NCBI RefSeq assembly: GCF_013282625.1
Contig: NZ_CP054020.1
Coordinates: forward strand, 248,001 to 312,000
Direction: 5' to 3'
From: Thiomicrorhabdus xiamenensis
Lineage (GTDB): Bacteria; Pseudomonadota; Gammaproteobacteria; Thiomicrospirales; Thiomicrospiraceae
Length of the DNA stretch: 64,000 nucleotides
Positions 1 through 8,883 of the stretch are shown piece by piece; the first letter of the stretch is position 1, and every line of letters starts with the position of its first letter. Made by a program: the position numbers and the translations under genes. The notes beneath the pieces were generated by a model, which ran no database searches, had not been told where the DNA came from, and saw nothing but the letters and a program-made list of their open reading frames with translations.

Positions 1-44
1 TGGAATATCAGAATGCGCCGTTAAATGAGGTTTTGAGGTTAAAG

Positions 45-431
45 ATGCGAAATATTAAGTTTCCTTTTCTGGAACATATCGGAGCGGAATTGACGGCGTT
101 TGAGTCCGGTAGCGCCGAAGTCGAGTTGCACGTTAAACCCTATCATCTACAGCATATGGGGTTTGTTCATGGCGGGGTGATTTCCACCTTGATGGATAAT
201 ACCGGCTGGTATGCGGCGGTTTCCAATCTTGAGGAAGGCTGTACGGCGGTCACGATGGAAATTAAGGTTAATTATCTGAAGCCTGCATCCGGTAAGCATT
301 TGCTGGCCAGTGCCACGGTCAAACGCAAAGGGCAGAAAGTCTCTTTTGTGACCATTGAGCTGCTTGATGGAGACCAGCTGGTGGCTTATGCGACGGGAAC
401 TTATGCAATTCTGTCGGAGACTGGAGCCTGA
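45..431 (+). CDS. PaaI-type hotdog-fold thioesterase
   Basis: A 128-residue single hotdog-domain protein of the PaaI/YdiI acyl-CoA thioesterase type. The family hydrolyses acyl-CoA thioesters in the cytoplasm; the substrate cannot be told from sequence. The signature helix HGGVISTLMDN lies at residues 42-52, with the His-Gly-Gly and Asp expected for the active site. I start at the ATG at 45 because TGAGG sits just upstream; an in-frame TTG at 33 would add four residues but lacks a good ribosome site. The gene stands at the window edge, convergent with hemG, so its upstream partners are not visible. Confidence 0.85.
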   Translation: MRNIKFPFLEHIGAELTAFESGSAEVELHVKPYHLQHMGFVHGGVISTLMDNTGWYAAVSNLEEGCTAVTMEIKVNYLKPASGKHLLASATVKRKGQKVSFVTIELLDGDQLVAYATGTYAILSETGA

Positions 432-468
432 TTCCATAATTCGTCAGGCACCTGGATTCATGGGCGTT

Positions 469-1005
469 TCAGGGGGCCTGTAGCCGACCGATCTCTTTTC
501 CGAAATCCTCGACCCGCTCCCAGTCGGTAAATTCAAACGAGGCCGTTGTGTCGGTCGGGCCGTGTGTGAGTTTCATAATCAAGCGGATCATCATACGGTC
601 AAGAAAAGCGTAGTTTGGATAGTCGATTCTTCCTGCAAAAACTTCCGCTTTGGTCGGCTTCCAATCGGTCTGCTTAAAAAGCTTTTTGAAATAAGGATTG
701 CTCTCCGGGCGGTTTTTTTCCGTTTTCCGCGCGACAACATTGACCGAGAAAAAAGCGCTCGCTTTACGGCTCAAAAGTTCCAGATTCTGTTCGATAAAAT
801 GCAAGACGGCGGGGCGATAGTTTCCGTAGCGGATGCTCGCTCCAAGAACCAGTTTGTCAAAAGGCTCAAGATCCATATGCATCGCCTGATCGAGAGAGAC
901 GAGGCTTACCTGGTTGTCGTCGTCCGCTATGGTTTTCTGCAAATGCTCGCAGATTTTTTTGGTATGGCCGTCCACAGTGGAATACACAATAAGGGTATGT
1001 GACAT
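469..1005 (-). CDS. hemG: Protoporphyrinogen IX dehydrogenase (flavodoxin type)
   Basis: A 178-residue flavodoxin-fold protein, close to the 181 residues of E. coli HemG. It would oxidise protoporphyrinogen IX to protoporphyrin IX in heme synthesis, passing electrons to the quinone pool at the membrane. The FMN-phosphate loop is at residues 8-19 (YSTVDGHTKKIC), and the HemG-like segment GASIRYGNYRPAV follows near residue 55. A basic/aromatic insert near residues 100-125 matches the long-chain insertion that separates HemG from ordinary flavodoxins. It lies 59 bases after a small membrane-protein gene on the same strand. A general flavodoxin-domain protein is the alternative. Confidence 0.88.
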   Translation of the reverse strand: MSHTLIVYSTVDGHTKKICEHLQKTIADDDNQVSLVSLDQAMHMDLEPFDKLVLGASIRYGNYRPAVLHFIEQNLELLSRKASAFFSVNVVARKTEKNRPESNPYFKKLFKQTDWKPTKAEVFAGRIDYPNYAFLDRMMIRLIMKLTHGPTDTTASFEFTDWERVEDFGKEIGRLQAP

Positions 1006-1064
1006 CGTATTGGCTCCGCTAAATTCTGTTGAGACAGCCGTTTCGCGACGGAAAGGCGATCGGC

Positions 1065-1361
1065 TTATTTGGAAAACTTTTCGTTACGGTTGCGCCACAG
1101 CTTAGCCACTTCTTTATCCGTGCCGACAAAAGCGACAAGCAGGCAGATCAGACCAATACCGCCGAACAGGACAACGGGCAGTATTCCCCCCAGTTCGTTG
1201 ATCATCAGAGAGAAATACAGGGTAATGCCGGCAATTCCGAAAAACAGCACGCCCATAATTTTCAGGACGGTACGATGAGATGGGCTGTATTCGTACTCTC
1301 CGGTGGAGTTTTCCAGCGGACGCAGAATGGGAGCGGCAAGTTTGCGCAGGATTTGTTTCAT
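1065..1361 (-). CDS. Small two-helix membrane protein, unknown function
   Basis: A 98-residue protein that I do not recognise. It has two hydrophobic segments (about residues 34-54 and 59-79) separated by a short turn, a basic N-terminal stretch and a charged C-terminal tail ending in KLWRNRNEKFSK. This predicts an inner-membrane hairpin. It precedes hemG by 59 bases on the same strand, so co-transcription is possible, but nothing ties it to heme synthesis. Confidence 0.65.
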   Translation of the reverse strand: MKQILRKLAAPILRPLENSTGEYEYSPSHRTVLKIMGVLFFGIAGITLYFSLMINELGGILPVVLFGGIGLICLLVAFVGTDKEVAKLWRNRNEKFSK

Positions 1362-1494
1362 GGTAGCAAAGACTTTATAGGTTGATGTGTTCCTAGATTA
1401 GCTTTGTTGTGCGGATTAATAAAGTCTAATTTCCACTCATGTGGTTTCAACAGGGCTTGCTTCAAGCAGTTTGCCCGATCACTTGTATCGGTCA

Positions 1495-2022
1495 TCAGGT
1501 CTCTTGTGTCGCTTTCTCAAGCAGTGCCAACTGATTCAGAAAAAGCGTGAAATAACGGTGCTCGTATCCGTGGTCGAGAAGATCTTTGCGGGTCAGGTAA
1601 TATTTGTGGTCGTCAATATGCGCTTTATTAACCATCCGCACGGCCGCCAGCGTATCCAGAACCGGTTTTCCGTAGACCGACGGGGTTGTTGCGATGACCA
1701 ATTGTTTGGCAACCCGTTTAAGTTCCCGAAGACCGTTCTGCCAGTCGTCCAAATGCTCCAGAACCGCGAGACAGACCACAAGGTCAAAACTGTTATCGGC
1801 ATACGGCAGGCGGGTGTTTAAATCGCAGTAGGCACAACTTCCGTCGACATCGCAGGTGGTCATTTCAAAGCCCATTTCGCTGAGCAGTCTGTGGGCGTCA
1901 CCGTAACCGCCGCCGACATTCAGGCAGGTTTTGCCGCGGGTACTGTGATCCAGACGACTGTCGATCGTATGTTTGAGTTGCCGGTAGCGTAATTTGCGCG
2001 TTGCGAAATCAAGTAAAGCCAT
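1495..2022 (-). CDS. Class I SAM-dependent methyltransferase
   Basis: A 175-residue Rossmann methyltransferase. Motif I (NVGGGYGDAH) is at residues 35-44, an acidic ribose-binding residue follows in the TTCDVDG strand, and the post-motif DLVVCLAVLEHL is near residues 80-91, as in Methyltransf_11/UbiE-like enzymes. The protein is short, with no added substrate domain, so the substrate is unknown. It starts at the ATG at 2022. A tiny ORF lies upstream on the same strand. Confidence 0.8.
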   Translation of the reverse strand: MALLDFATRKLRYRQLKHTIDSRLDHSTRGKTCLNVGGGYGDAHRLLSEMGFEMTTCDVDGSCAYCDLNTRLPYADNSFDLVVCLAVLEHLDDWQNGLRELKRVAKQLVIATTPSVYGKPVLDTLAAVRMVNKAHIDDHKYYLTRKDLLDHGYEHRYFTLFLNQLALLEKATQET

Positions 2023-2148
2023 TAGGGATTATTGTTCTCTGTTGAAAGTTTGCTCAGGTCGGTATGTGAAACTGCATTATGCCTTGAAGCGTTTGTAATG
2101 CAATGTACATCCGGCGCTGAGATGTTTTTCCTGGCGCTGGACGGCCGG

Positions 2149-2313
2149 CTATTTGGGCGCTTGCTTGATTTTACGCAGCTTATAACGGGGCGAGTGTTCG
2201 TACAGATCGTCCCAACCTTCATCGGTTCTCGGGTCCTCGTCACGCGGGTACGGCGTTTCGTCTTTGACCCACTCGTAACCGAACAGACGGAAAATAGCAT
2301 TAAGAAATGACAT
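2149..2313 (-). CDS. Small acidic protein of unknown function
   Basis: A 54-residue protein beginning MSFLNAIFRLFGYE, with an acidic middle rich in Asp, Glu and Pro and a basic tail (KLRKIKQAPK). I start at the ATG at 2313 because an AGAGAG sequence lies about 8 bases upstream; the ATG at 2340 lacks a ribosome site. It sits between the ferric-reductase-like gene and a methyltransferase gene, all on the same strand. No family is recognised. Its composition looks like a genuine small protein rather than a shadow frame. Confidence 0.5.
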   Translation of the reverse strand: MSFLNAIFRLFGYEWVKDETPYPRDEDPRTDEGWDDLYEHSPRYKLRKIKQAPK

Positions 2314-2430
2314 GGGTCGACTCTCTGTAGTTGGCGCCATCGTTTTATCATACTGGAACTTTGCGCGAAAGGCCTTTCGGTTCTGGCAGGCCGATCGATG
2401 ACGCGCTTTTTAAAAGGTTGCGAGGCCATC

Positions 2431-3765
2431 TTAACGCATGGCAAACAATTCCTGATGGAAGTCTTCGCTTGGCAGACCGTGGTCGATGAAATCCCGATGC
2501 AGGTGCTCGCCGAAACCGCTTGGACCGCAGAACCAGATACTGCTCAGCAGCCATTCCGGTACCGTTTCGCGAATTTGTTCCGGCGTCAGGCGTCCGTCTT
2601 TCGGTGTCACGATCAGGTGTAAACGGATGTTAGCGGCTTCGGCATCGGCGCGCAATTTGTCGATCGCCTGTTGGTCGTATTCCGAGGTGACATGAAACAG
2701 GTCGACTTTCTGGTTTCCGGGATGCTTGGCCAAATGTTTCATTCTGGCGATAAAAGGCGTGATTCCGATTCCGGCGCCGATCCAGATCTGCCGAGGCTGA
2801 TGGTCCTTAAAGTGGAAGCAGCCGTATGGCCCTTCAACCGTGACCGGCATGCCGACGTGCAGGCGCGAGTGCAGTTTGTGCGTCCAATCGCCCAACTCTT
2901 TAACGATAAAGGTCAAACAGGGTTTCTTCGGATCCCAGGCGGAAGCGATGGTATAGGGATGCGCGCCTTCCGAGGTGTTTGAGGTGACAAATGCAAACTG
3001 TCCGGGCTCGTGGCCAGGCCAGGTCTGATCTACGCGGATGCTTCCTTCGATTGCGCGTACCCCCGGGTAGGACGAGATCGACTGGATCGTTCCGCGAACT
3101 TGTCTGCTGTGACCGACGCGACCGAGCAGAACCAGTATGGCGGACACGGTTCCCGCCAGCAGCAGCGCGGCCATTACCCAGCCGACCGGCTGGCGCCAAT
3201 AGTCGAAGTCCATCAGCACGACACTGTGGAAGGCGAGGACCAGATAGACGGCGGCCAGCCATTTGTGTGTTTTCTTGAACCAGTGATACGGAAACCATTT
3301 GAGCAGTGCCAGAATCATCAGGACGGCGGCAATATAAAATGCCCATTCTCCAAGGCTCTCGGCGAGTCCGCGCTGGTCGCGGAACCATTGCTCTAGGGCT
3401 GGCAGTTGCTCCTGGCTTCTTGGTCCGCGCTCAGGGCGTTCCAGCCAGCCCCAGCCGACCATCCATTTAGTGCCCAGAGCCCACCACCAGTGCAGAACGG
3501 CAAAAACCAGAGCGGTGATCCCCAGCCACTTATGCAGACGGTACATCTTGTCCAAACCGTTCAGGCGCGCTTCAAACCAGACCGGACGCAGTGCCAGGAT
3601 CATCGCCACACTCATGACGCCGATGGCGATTACGCCGGAGTACTGCACGAAGACGCCGCGAAAAGCGAAATAGCTCATCGGCTCGGGCAGAAGAGAATCC
3701 GCGAGTAGCCAGAGGCCGCTCAATGACAGGAAAATCAATCCAAAAGCAATTTTAATCGGTTTCAA
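2431..3765 (-). CDS. Ferric-reductase-like membrane flavocytochrome
   Basis: A 444-residue protein with an N-terminal ferric-reductase transmembrane domain and a C-terminal ferredoxin-reductase-like FAD/NAD domain. About six hydrophobic helices span residues 5-215. His78, His92, His167 and His180 sit in two helices at spacings suited to bis-His heme ligation. The flavin motif HPYTIAS is at 269-275, the NAD loop GAGIGITPF at 330-338, and a terminal FCGPSGF lies near 420. The family moves electrons from NAD(P)H through FAD across the membrane to ferric iron or another acceptor. The acceptor here is unknown. No iron-uptake gene is adjacent. Confidence 0.85.
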   Translation of the reverse strand: MKPIKIAFGLIFLSLSGLWLLADSLLPEPMSYFAFRGVFVQYSGVIAIGVMSVAMILALRPVWFEARLNGLDKMYRLHKWLGITALVFAVLHWWWALGTKWMVGWGWLERPERGPRSQEQLPALEQWFRDQRGLAESLGEWAFYIAAVLMILALLKWFPYHWFKKTHKWLAAVYLVLAFHSVVLMDFDYWRQPVGWVMAALLLAGTVSAILVLLGRVGHSRQVRGTIQSISSYPGVRAIEGSIRVDQTWPGHEPGQFAFVTSNTSEGAHPYTIASAWDPKKPCLTFIVKELGDWTHKLHSRLHVGMPVTVEGPYGCFHFKDHQPRQIWIGAGIGITPFIARMKHLAKHPGNQKVDLFHVTSEYDQQAIDKLRADAEAANIRLHLIVTPKDGRLTPEQIRETVPEWLLSSIWFCGPSGFGEHLHRDFIDHGLPSEDFHQELFAMR

Positions 3766-4060
3766 CGCGGAACCCTCCCAATCGGATAAGCACGATTTAA
3801 TTACAGCATGCCCGGTTTTTCGTGGTACCAGGGCAAATTATCTGCACGATAGTATGTACGTAAAAAGTGCAAACTTTGTGTAATTAGGCGGAACTGTGTA
3901 AATAATATCAGGAATTTGTCGCCATGCACCGGTTAACGCTCAACCCGCATACGGAGTGGCGTGCCATCGACGACCATGCCGCAATATTCTGCCGTTGTCG
4001 GTCGCGTTTGGGTTTATGATGTGCGCCTGTTTTTAAAGCTGATATTTCAAAGGGTACTCC
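3766..4060. other. Divergent intergenic region
   Basis: About 295 bases lie between the ferric-reductase-like gene (leaving leftwards) and the first yaeQ gene (leaving rightwards). The half next to the reductase is AT-rich and should carry its promoter. I saw no convincing gene, tRNA or strong hairpin. Confidence 0.5.
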
Positions 4061-4600
4061 GTGGCGCTGAAACCGACCGTTTATAAATTCAAAATCTCGC
4101 TGTCCGATCTGAACCGTTCGCACTATGATGCGATCAGTCTGACGGTGGCCAAACACCCTTCGGAGAATGACGAGCGCATGATGACGCGTTTGCTGGCGTA
4201 CTGCCTTAATGCGCAGGAAGGATTGGATTTCGGTGCCGGTTTGAGCGAGGTTGATGATCCGGCGATTTCTCTGACCACTCTGGATGATCAGCTGGCACTA
4301 TGGATCGATGTCGGCGAACCGGCGGTCGATAGAATCAAAAAGGCCAGTCGCAAAGCGCAAAAGGTCAGAGTCTATAGTTTCAACAGCAAATCCGATGTCT
4401 GGTGGGAGCAGGGGCAGGCACAGTTCAGCCGTCTGGAGGTCGATGTTTACCGCTTCAACTGGAATGAAATTCAGGCCTTTGCCGCCATGTTGGAACGCAC
4501 CATGGATTTTTCGGTCACCATTAGCGGCAACTCCGCTTATATCGCGGCGGCGAAAGGGGAGTGCGAAGTGCATTGGGAAGCCTTGCTAGAGAAAGAATGA
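4061..4600 (+). CDS. yaeQ: YaeQ family protein, copy 1
   Basis: A 179-residue YaeQ-family protein, full length for the family. YaeQ proteins adopt a PD-(D/E)XK nuclease-like fold; their role is unsettled, although E. coli YaeQ was linked to suppression of an rfaH defect. Strongly conserved stretches include KHPSENDERMMTRLLAYCLN (31-50) and the segment around DVWWEQG. The start is a GTG at 4061 preceded by AAGGG. A second copy at 10475 is about 82% identical over the full length by eye. Their nucleotide sequences differ much more at third positions, so the duplication is old or the copies arrived separately. Confidence 0.92.
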   Translation: MALKPTVYKFKISLSDLNRSHYDAISLTVAKHPSENDERMMTRLLAYCLNAQEGLDFGAGLSEVDDPAISLTTLDDQLALWIDVGEPAVDRIKKASRKAQKVRVYSFNSKSDVWWEQGQAQFSRLEVDVYRFNWNEIQAFAAMLERTMDFSVTISGNSAYIAAAKGECEVHWEALLEKE

Positions 4601-4684
4601 ATTTCATTTTACTCAGACCCCGGAGATTAAACTTGCTAAGCTAAGATTGCGTTCGAGTAGCGATCAAGCAAGAGGATTGAATCG

Positions 4685-5938
4685 ATGAAGCAGGCTGCAC
4701 TGAACTACCATCGAGAGGCTAAGCCAGGTAAGTTGTCGGTGGAAATTACAAAACCGGCAGATACCCAGCAGGATTTGAGTCTTGCCTACAGTCCGGGGGT
4801 TGCGGAACCCGTCAAAGAGATCATGGCGGATAGTCAACTCGCTTATGACTACACCATCAAAGGCAATCTGGTGGCGGTGGTTACCAATGGGACGGCAACT
4901 TTAGGGCTGGGCAATACCGGCGCTTTGGCTTCCAAGCCGGTCATGGAGGGTAAAGCCTTGCTCTTCAAACGTTTTGCCAATATCGACAGCTTTGATATTG
5001 AAATCGATGAAACCGATGTCGATAAGTTTGTTGAAATCGTCACTAAAATTGCGCCGACTTTTGGCGGTATTAATCTGGAAGACATTGCCGCACCTGCCTG
5101 TTTTGAAATCGAACAGAAATTGATTGAAGCGCTGGATATACCGGTTTTTCACGACGATCAGCACGGCACCGCGATTATCTGCGTTGCCGCGCTGCTAAAT
5201 GCTTTACAAATTCAAAATAAAGCTTTAGCGGATGCCAAAATCGTGTGTGTCGGCGCCGGGGCGGCGGGGATCGCGATTCTGAACCTGCTTTTGGAGAGTG
5301 GCGCTCAACACGACAATATTCTGCTCTTGGATTCCAAGGGCGTAGTCCACTCCGGGCGCGATGACCTGAATGTTTATAAACAAGCTTTTGCGGTTGAAAC
5401 CGATAAGCGCACTCTAACGGATGCGATGCAAGCCGCGGATGTTTTCCTAGGGTTGTCGGTTGCGAATCTGTTGACCGCAGAAATGTTGTTGTCCATGGCC
5501 GCCAGGCCGGTGGTACTCGCGATGGCAAATCCGGACCCAGAAGTTTTGCCGGAAGCGGCACTGGCTATTCGTGACGATATTATTATCGGCACAGGTCGCA
5601 GCGACTACCCGAATCAGGTTAACAATGTGCTCGGCTTTCCATATATTTTTCGCGCTGCTTTGGATTGTCGCGCCAAAGAGATCAATTCTGAAATGAAACT
5701 GGCTTGCGTGGAAGCCCTGAGAAATCTGGCAAAAGAACCGGTTTCTCAACAAGTGTTAGATGCCTATGGTTTGCGGGAACTGAGCTTCGGCAAAGATTAT
5801 ATTTTGCCAAAACCTACCGATTCACGGCTTCTGCAACAACTTCCTCCTGCTATTATCCAGGCCGCAAAAGCAAGTGGTGTTGCGAGGGAGGTATTGGGAA
5901 CCACAACGGAACGGTTTTATTCAGCGGAGTCCGAATAA
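4685..5938 (+). CDS. maeB: NAD(P)-dependent malic enzyme
   Basis: A 417-residue malic enzyme that decarboxylates malate to pyruvate and CO2 in the cytoplasm, yielding NAD(P)H. The N-terminal malic domain has Tyr35 in [12 protein letters not shown] and Lys90 in [16 protein letters not shown] (157-163) and the dinucleotide loop GAGAAGIAI (190-198) follow. It is about half the length of E. coli MaeB because the C-terminal phosphotransacetylase-like domain is absent; this short form is common. GAGGA lies 10 bases before the ATG. It stands alone, convergent with the response regulator. Confidence 0.9.
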   Translation: MKQAALNYHREAKPGKLSVEITKPADTQQDLSLAYSPGVAEPVKEIMADSQLAYDYTIKGNLVAVVTNGTATLGLGNTGALASKPVMEGKALLFKRFANIDSFDIEIDETDVDKFVEIVTKIAPTFGGINLEDIAAPACFEIEQKLIEALDIPVFHDDQHGTAIICVAALLNALQIQNKALADAKIVCVGAGAAGIAILNLLLESGAQHDNILLLDSKGVVHSGRDDLNVYKQAFAVETDKRTLTDAMQAADVFLGLSVANLLTAEMLLSMAARPVVLAMANPDPEVLPEAALAIRDDIIIGTGRSDYPNQVNNVLGFPYIFRAALDCRAKEINSEMKLACVEALRNLAKEPVSQQVLDAYGLRELSFGKDYILPKPTDSRLLQQLPPAIIQAAKASGVAREVLGTTTERFYSAESE

Positions 5939-5982
5939 AAGGTAGCGCGCACAAAGTATAATTTATGCCGTCTTGCAAGGTT

Positions 5983-6348
5983 CTATTGAGCGAGAACCTG
6001 TTGCATCATGAATTCAAAAGTATCTTTGTCGGTCGGTTTTTTTAAGTAACCACTCATTCCTGCTTCAAAGCAGGCGTCTTTCGTCTCTTGAGAATCGTTG
6101 CCGCTCAAGGCAACGATGGGGGTCTGGACGTTCATGGCCTTAATTTCTCTCGCGCACTCGAAACCGTCCATTTCCGGCATAACCAAATCCATCAGGATGA
6201 CATCGAATGCAAAGAGTTTTAACGTGGCCAGCGCTTTTTGAGCACTGGATGCGGTAACGACTTCATGCCCCAGTCTGGTGAGCATGTGCGCTTGAATCTG
6301 TTGGAAGATCTCGTTGTCTTCAACCAATAAAATTTTTAAAGATCGCAA
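5983..6348 (-). CDS. Single-domain CheY-like response regulator
   Basis: A 121-residue receiver domain with no output domain. The acidic pair is in LLVEDNEIF, the phosphoacceptor Asp in ILMDLVMPEMDG, the Ser of ALSGND and the Lys of KKPTDKD, so all receiver residues are present. The frame opens with TTG at 6348, one base after the stop of the upstream chemoreceptor, and no later Met could give a complete domain. The tight coupling implies it is translated with the receptor and acts in the same pathway. Confidence 0.85.
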   Translation of the reverse strand: MRSLKILLVEDNEIFQQIQAHMLTRLGHEVVTASSAQKALATLKLFAFDVILMDLVMPEMDGFECAREIKAMNVQTPIVALSGNDSQETKDACFEAGMSGYLKKPTDKDTFEFMMQQVLAQ

Positions 6349-6349
6349 T

Positions 6350-8536
6350 TTAGGAATTTTCTTTTTTGGTTAATGAATATTTCGACGCATCCAGCACCTG
6401 AGTATCCCCTAGATCAAAATAGGCCATTTCATTACGCAGGGTCTCGGCCTGATGTCGCAAGTTTTCCGCAGAAGCGCTGGTCTCTTCAACCAAAGCGGCA
6501 TTCTGTTGAGTGGCACTGTCGATCTGACTGATCGCCTGGTGAACCTGTTGCACGCCTTCTGCCTGTTCCTGCGCGGCCTGTGCGATTTGCGAAACCATAT
6601 TGGTCACCTGTTCGATCGACTGGTTGATGTCGTTCAGCATTTCGCCCGATTCGGAAGCCAGTGTCGAGCCCTGACTGACGCGGCCAACGGTTTCATCGAT
6701 CAGTGTTTTGATCTCCTTAGCCGCTTCGGCAGATTTTTGCGCCAAATTGCGGACTTCCGAGGCAACGACCGCAAAACCGCGCCCATGTTCGCCTGCTCTG
6801 GCCGCTTCTACTGCGGCATTCAACGCCAGCAGGTTGGTCTGGAAGGCGATGCTGTCGATCAGGGTTACAATATCGGCAATCTTATGGCTGGATTCTTCGA
6901 TGGCCGTCATCGCCTGAATCGTCTGCTGCATAACGCCGACACCTTGTCCGACTTTGCTCTGAACGTCGATAGATACTCTGTTGGCTTCCTGTGCGTTGGT
7001 ACTGCTGCTCTGCACCTGTGAGTTCATTTGCTCCATGGTGGCGGAAGTTTCTTCCAGAGCGGACGCCTGCTGTTGGACTCTTCCGCTCAGAGCCAGAGAG
7101 CCCTGCGCGACTTCGCGCGCCGCGGTATCCACGGAGATGGAAACCTCAGAGGTCATGCCGACCACTTCTTTAATTTTGTGCGAAGAGAAGTTGATGGCAT
7201 TTTTCAGATCATGAACCTGGCCTTTAAAGACACCGGCCGGCAACTCTTTGGTTAAATCGCCCTGTGCCTGAGCCGTCATGACATCGCTGATCGAACTCAT
7301 GACGCCGCCGAGGGTGGTCATGGTGCTGTTGATGGTATTGCCCAGTTCCTCCAGGTCGCCTGGGAAGACATCGACCCGGTAGTTGAAATCACCTTCTTCA
7401 ATGTGACGCAGAACGCGGGTAATGTCGTTGATGTTTTTAATCTGATTGGTCTTATCCAGCCATTCGACCACATAACCGACTTTCTGGTTCTGACGGATAA
7501 TCGGCACTACGGTAAGTTCCAGAATCAGATCCGAAACGGTCAGATTTCCGCTCCACGGCTCCATAAGCGCCTGCACCATTTTGCGCTGATGCGCAGGGTC
7601 TTTGTGGAAGACGTCCATATTGGAACCGACGACCTTATCCGCTCTGAAGTTCGGCAGCGCTTTTTGCAGGCTTTGTTCGTTGCGTTTGAACATCTCGGCC
7701 AGTGACTGGTTGATGCTCTTAATATTAAATTCCGCATCGGCCACCATTAGATTGGTACTGGCGCTGTTCATCGCCGTGGTCAATACGGCGGCGTTTTTGG
7801 CGGCATCGTAACTTTTTGCTTCCGATTCGGCGACGCGAGTGCGCAGCATATTGATCAGAAAGCCCAGTTCGGTTTTGTCGGCCACGGCTTCCTGAAGGTT
7901 GCCGTTGGCGACCTGTTCAATACCGTTTTTTACCCCTTTAGACAGGCTGCCACTTTTTAAAATCGACCCAACCGTTGCAATCAATGCAACCATGCCCAGA
8001 GCAGCCAGCCCCCAGGTTAAGGTGGAGGACTGCGCTTGCAGAGCCAACCCGATAATCGCGATCAGAGCGACAGCAAGGCTGATAAATGGCAGGGTGAACT
8101 GTTTGGCTTTCGGTTCCTGTTTGGTCCATGGAAAGCTGGCTTTGCCGGCTTTAATATCCGCATACAGTTTGGTGGCGTATTGTTTCTGCTGATCTGTGGC
8201 CGGGTATCTTACCGAGAGATAGCCGGTGATCTTGCCCCCTTCCATAATGGGGGTGGCATTCGCCATGACCCAGTAATAATCGCCGTTTTTGCGCTTGTTC
8301 TTGACCAGGCCTTGCCACGGTCTGCCGGCTTGCAGTGTTTTCCAGAAATCGACAAAGGCTTCTTTAGGCATGTCCGGATGGCGCAGAATATTGTGCGGTT
8401 TGCCGGTAAGTTCGACATCGCTGTAACCGGAGGCTTCTCTGAAACCTTCGTTGTAATCGACAATATTACCTACCAGATCCGACGTCGATAGAATGACTAG
8501 ATCGTCCGCCAAAAAATATTCGTTGCCTGAACTCAT
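6350..8536 (-). CDS. Aer-like PAS methyl-accepting chemotaxis protein
   Basis: A 728-residue chemoreceptor. The N-terminal PAS domain (about 10-115) contains [16 protein letters not shown] and the [19 protein letters not shown] pattern of Aer-type FAD-binding redox sensors. Two hydrophobic helices at 147-168 and 173-193 form a membrane hairpin without a large periplasmic domain. A second PAS-like region (about 245-365), HAMP-like segments and a coiled coil follow. The signalling tip is [20 protein letters not shown] and neighbouring residues, near 570. It probably senses redox or energy state and controls CheA. The companion response regulator follows directly. Confidence 0.9.
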   Translation of the reverse strand: MSSGNEYFLADDLVILSTSDLVGNIVDYNEGFREASGYSDVELTGKPHNILRHPDMPKEAFVDFWKTLQAGRPWQGLVKNKRKNGDYYWVMANATPIMEGGKITGYLSVRYPATDQQKQYATKLYADIKAGKASFPWTKQEPKAKQFTLPFISLAVALIAIIGLALQAQSSTLTWGLAALGMVALIATVGSILKSGSLSKGVKNGIEQVANGNLQEAVADKTELGFLINMLRTRVAESEAKSYDAAKNAAVLTTAMNSASTNLMVADAEFNIKSINQSLAEMFKRNEQSLQKALPNFRADKVVGSNMDVFHKDPAHQRKMVQALMEPWSGNLTVSDLILELTVVPIIRQNQKVGYVVEWLDKTNQIKNINDITRVLRHIEEGDFNYRVDVFPGDLEELGNTINSTMTTLGGVMSSISDVMTAQAQGDLTKELPAGVFKGQVHDLKNAINFSSHKIKEVVGMTSEVSISVDTAAREVAQGSLALSGRVQQQASALEETSATMEQMNSQVQSSSTNAQEANRVSIDVQSKVGQGVGVMQQTIQAMTAIEESSHKIADIVTLIDSIAFQTNLLALNAAVEAARAGEHGRGFAVVASEVRNLAQKSAEAAKEIKTLIDETVGRVSQGSTLASESGEMLNDINQSIEQVTNMVSQIAQAAQEQAEGVQQVHQAISQIDSATQQNAALVEETSASAENLRHQAETLRNEMAYFDLGDTQVLDASKYSLTKKENS

Positions 8537-8883
8537 GACATTATGTCTCCAAAAAGGTGCTTTTCTCTATATCGGCGCAAAGACAAGTTTTGTTAGCAAG
8601 TTTTGCACGAGAGAGTGCATTGACGTTAGTAAGAGAAAAATAGCATAAAAACCGCTCTTCACTGGAATTTGTTGGGACAAATTTGACCATTTTTGAAGGC
8701 ATCTCTCAGTTATGAGAGGAGACCATGACGGTTTTGAGTCTGTGCAGTGAGCATGGTCTATAAGCGTTTTCTGATCTCGTTCGAGAGCGCCCGGTTAAGT
8801 TTGTCACCGATACAGGTTGGATGCCATGAGAATCGGTGCTGGTTGCAGGAAAGGGGGGACGCCCGAGCGTATGTTAAGAATAG
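8537..8883. other. Intergenic region with inverted repeats
   Basis: About 347 bases lie between dbpA and the Aer-like receptor, both on the minus strand. The part next to 8537 should hold the receptor promoter. Two inverted repeats are visible: CTCTCA/TGAGAG at 8703-8718 with a four-base loop, and AGACCATG/CATGGTCT with arms at 8720-8727 and 8752-8759. No T-run follows either. No convincing coding frame was seen. Confidence 0.45.

Noticed and set aside
2022-2444. A 140-codon minus-strand frame overlapping the small acidic protein and methyltransferase start
   Set aside because: Arg/Ser/Thr-rich translation without family features; the 54-residue frame has a better start site and composition.
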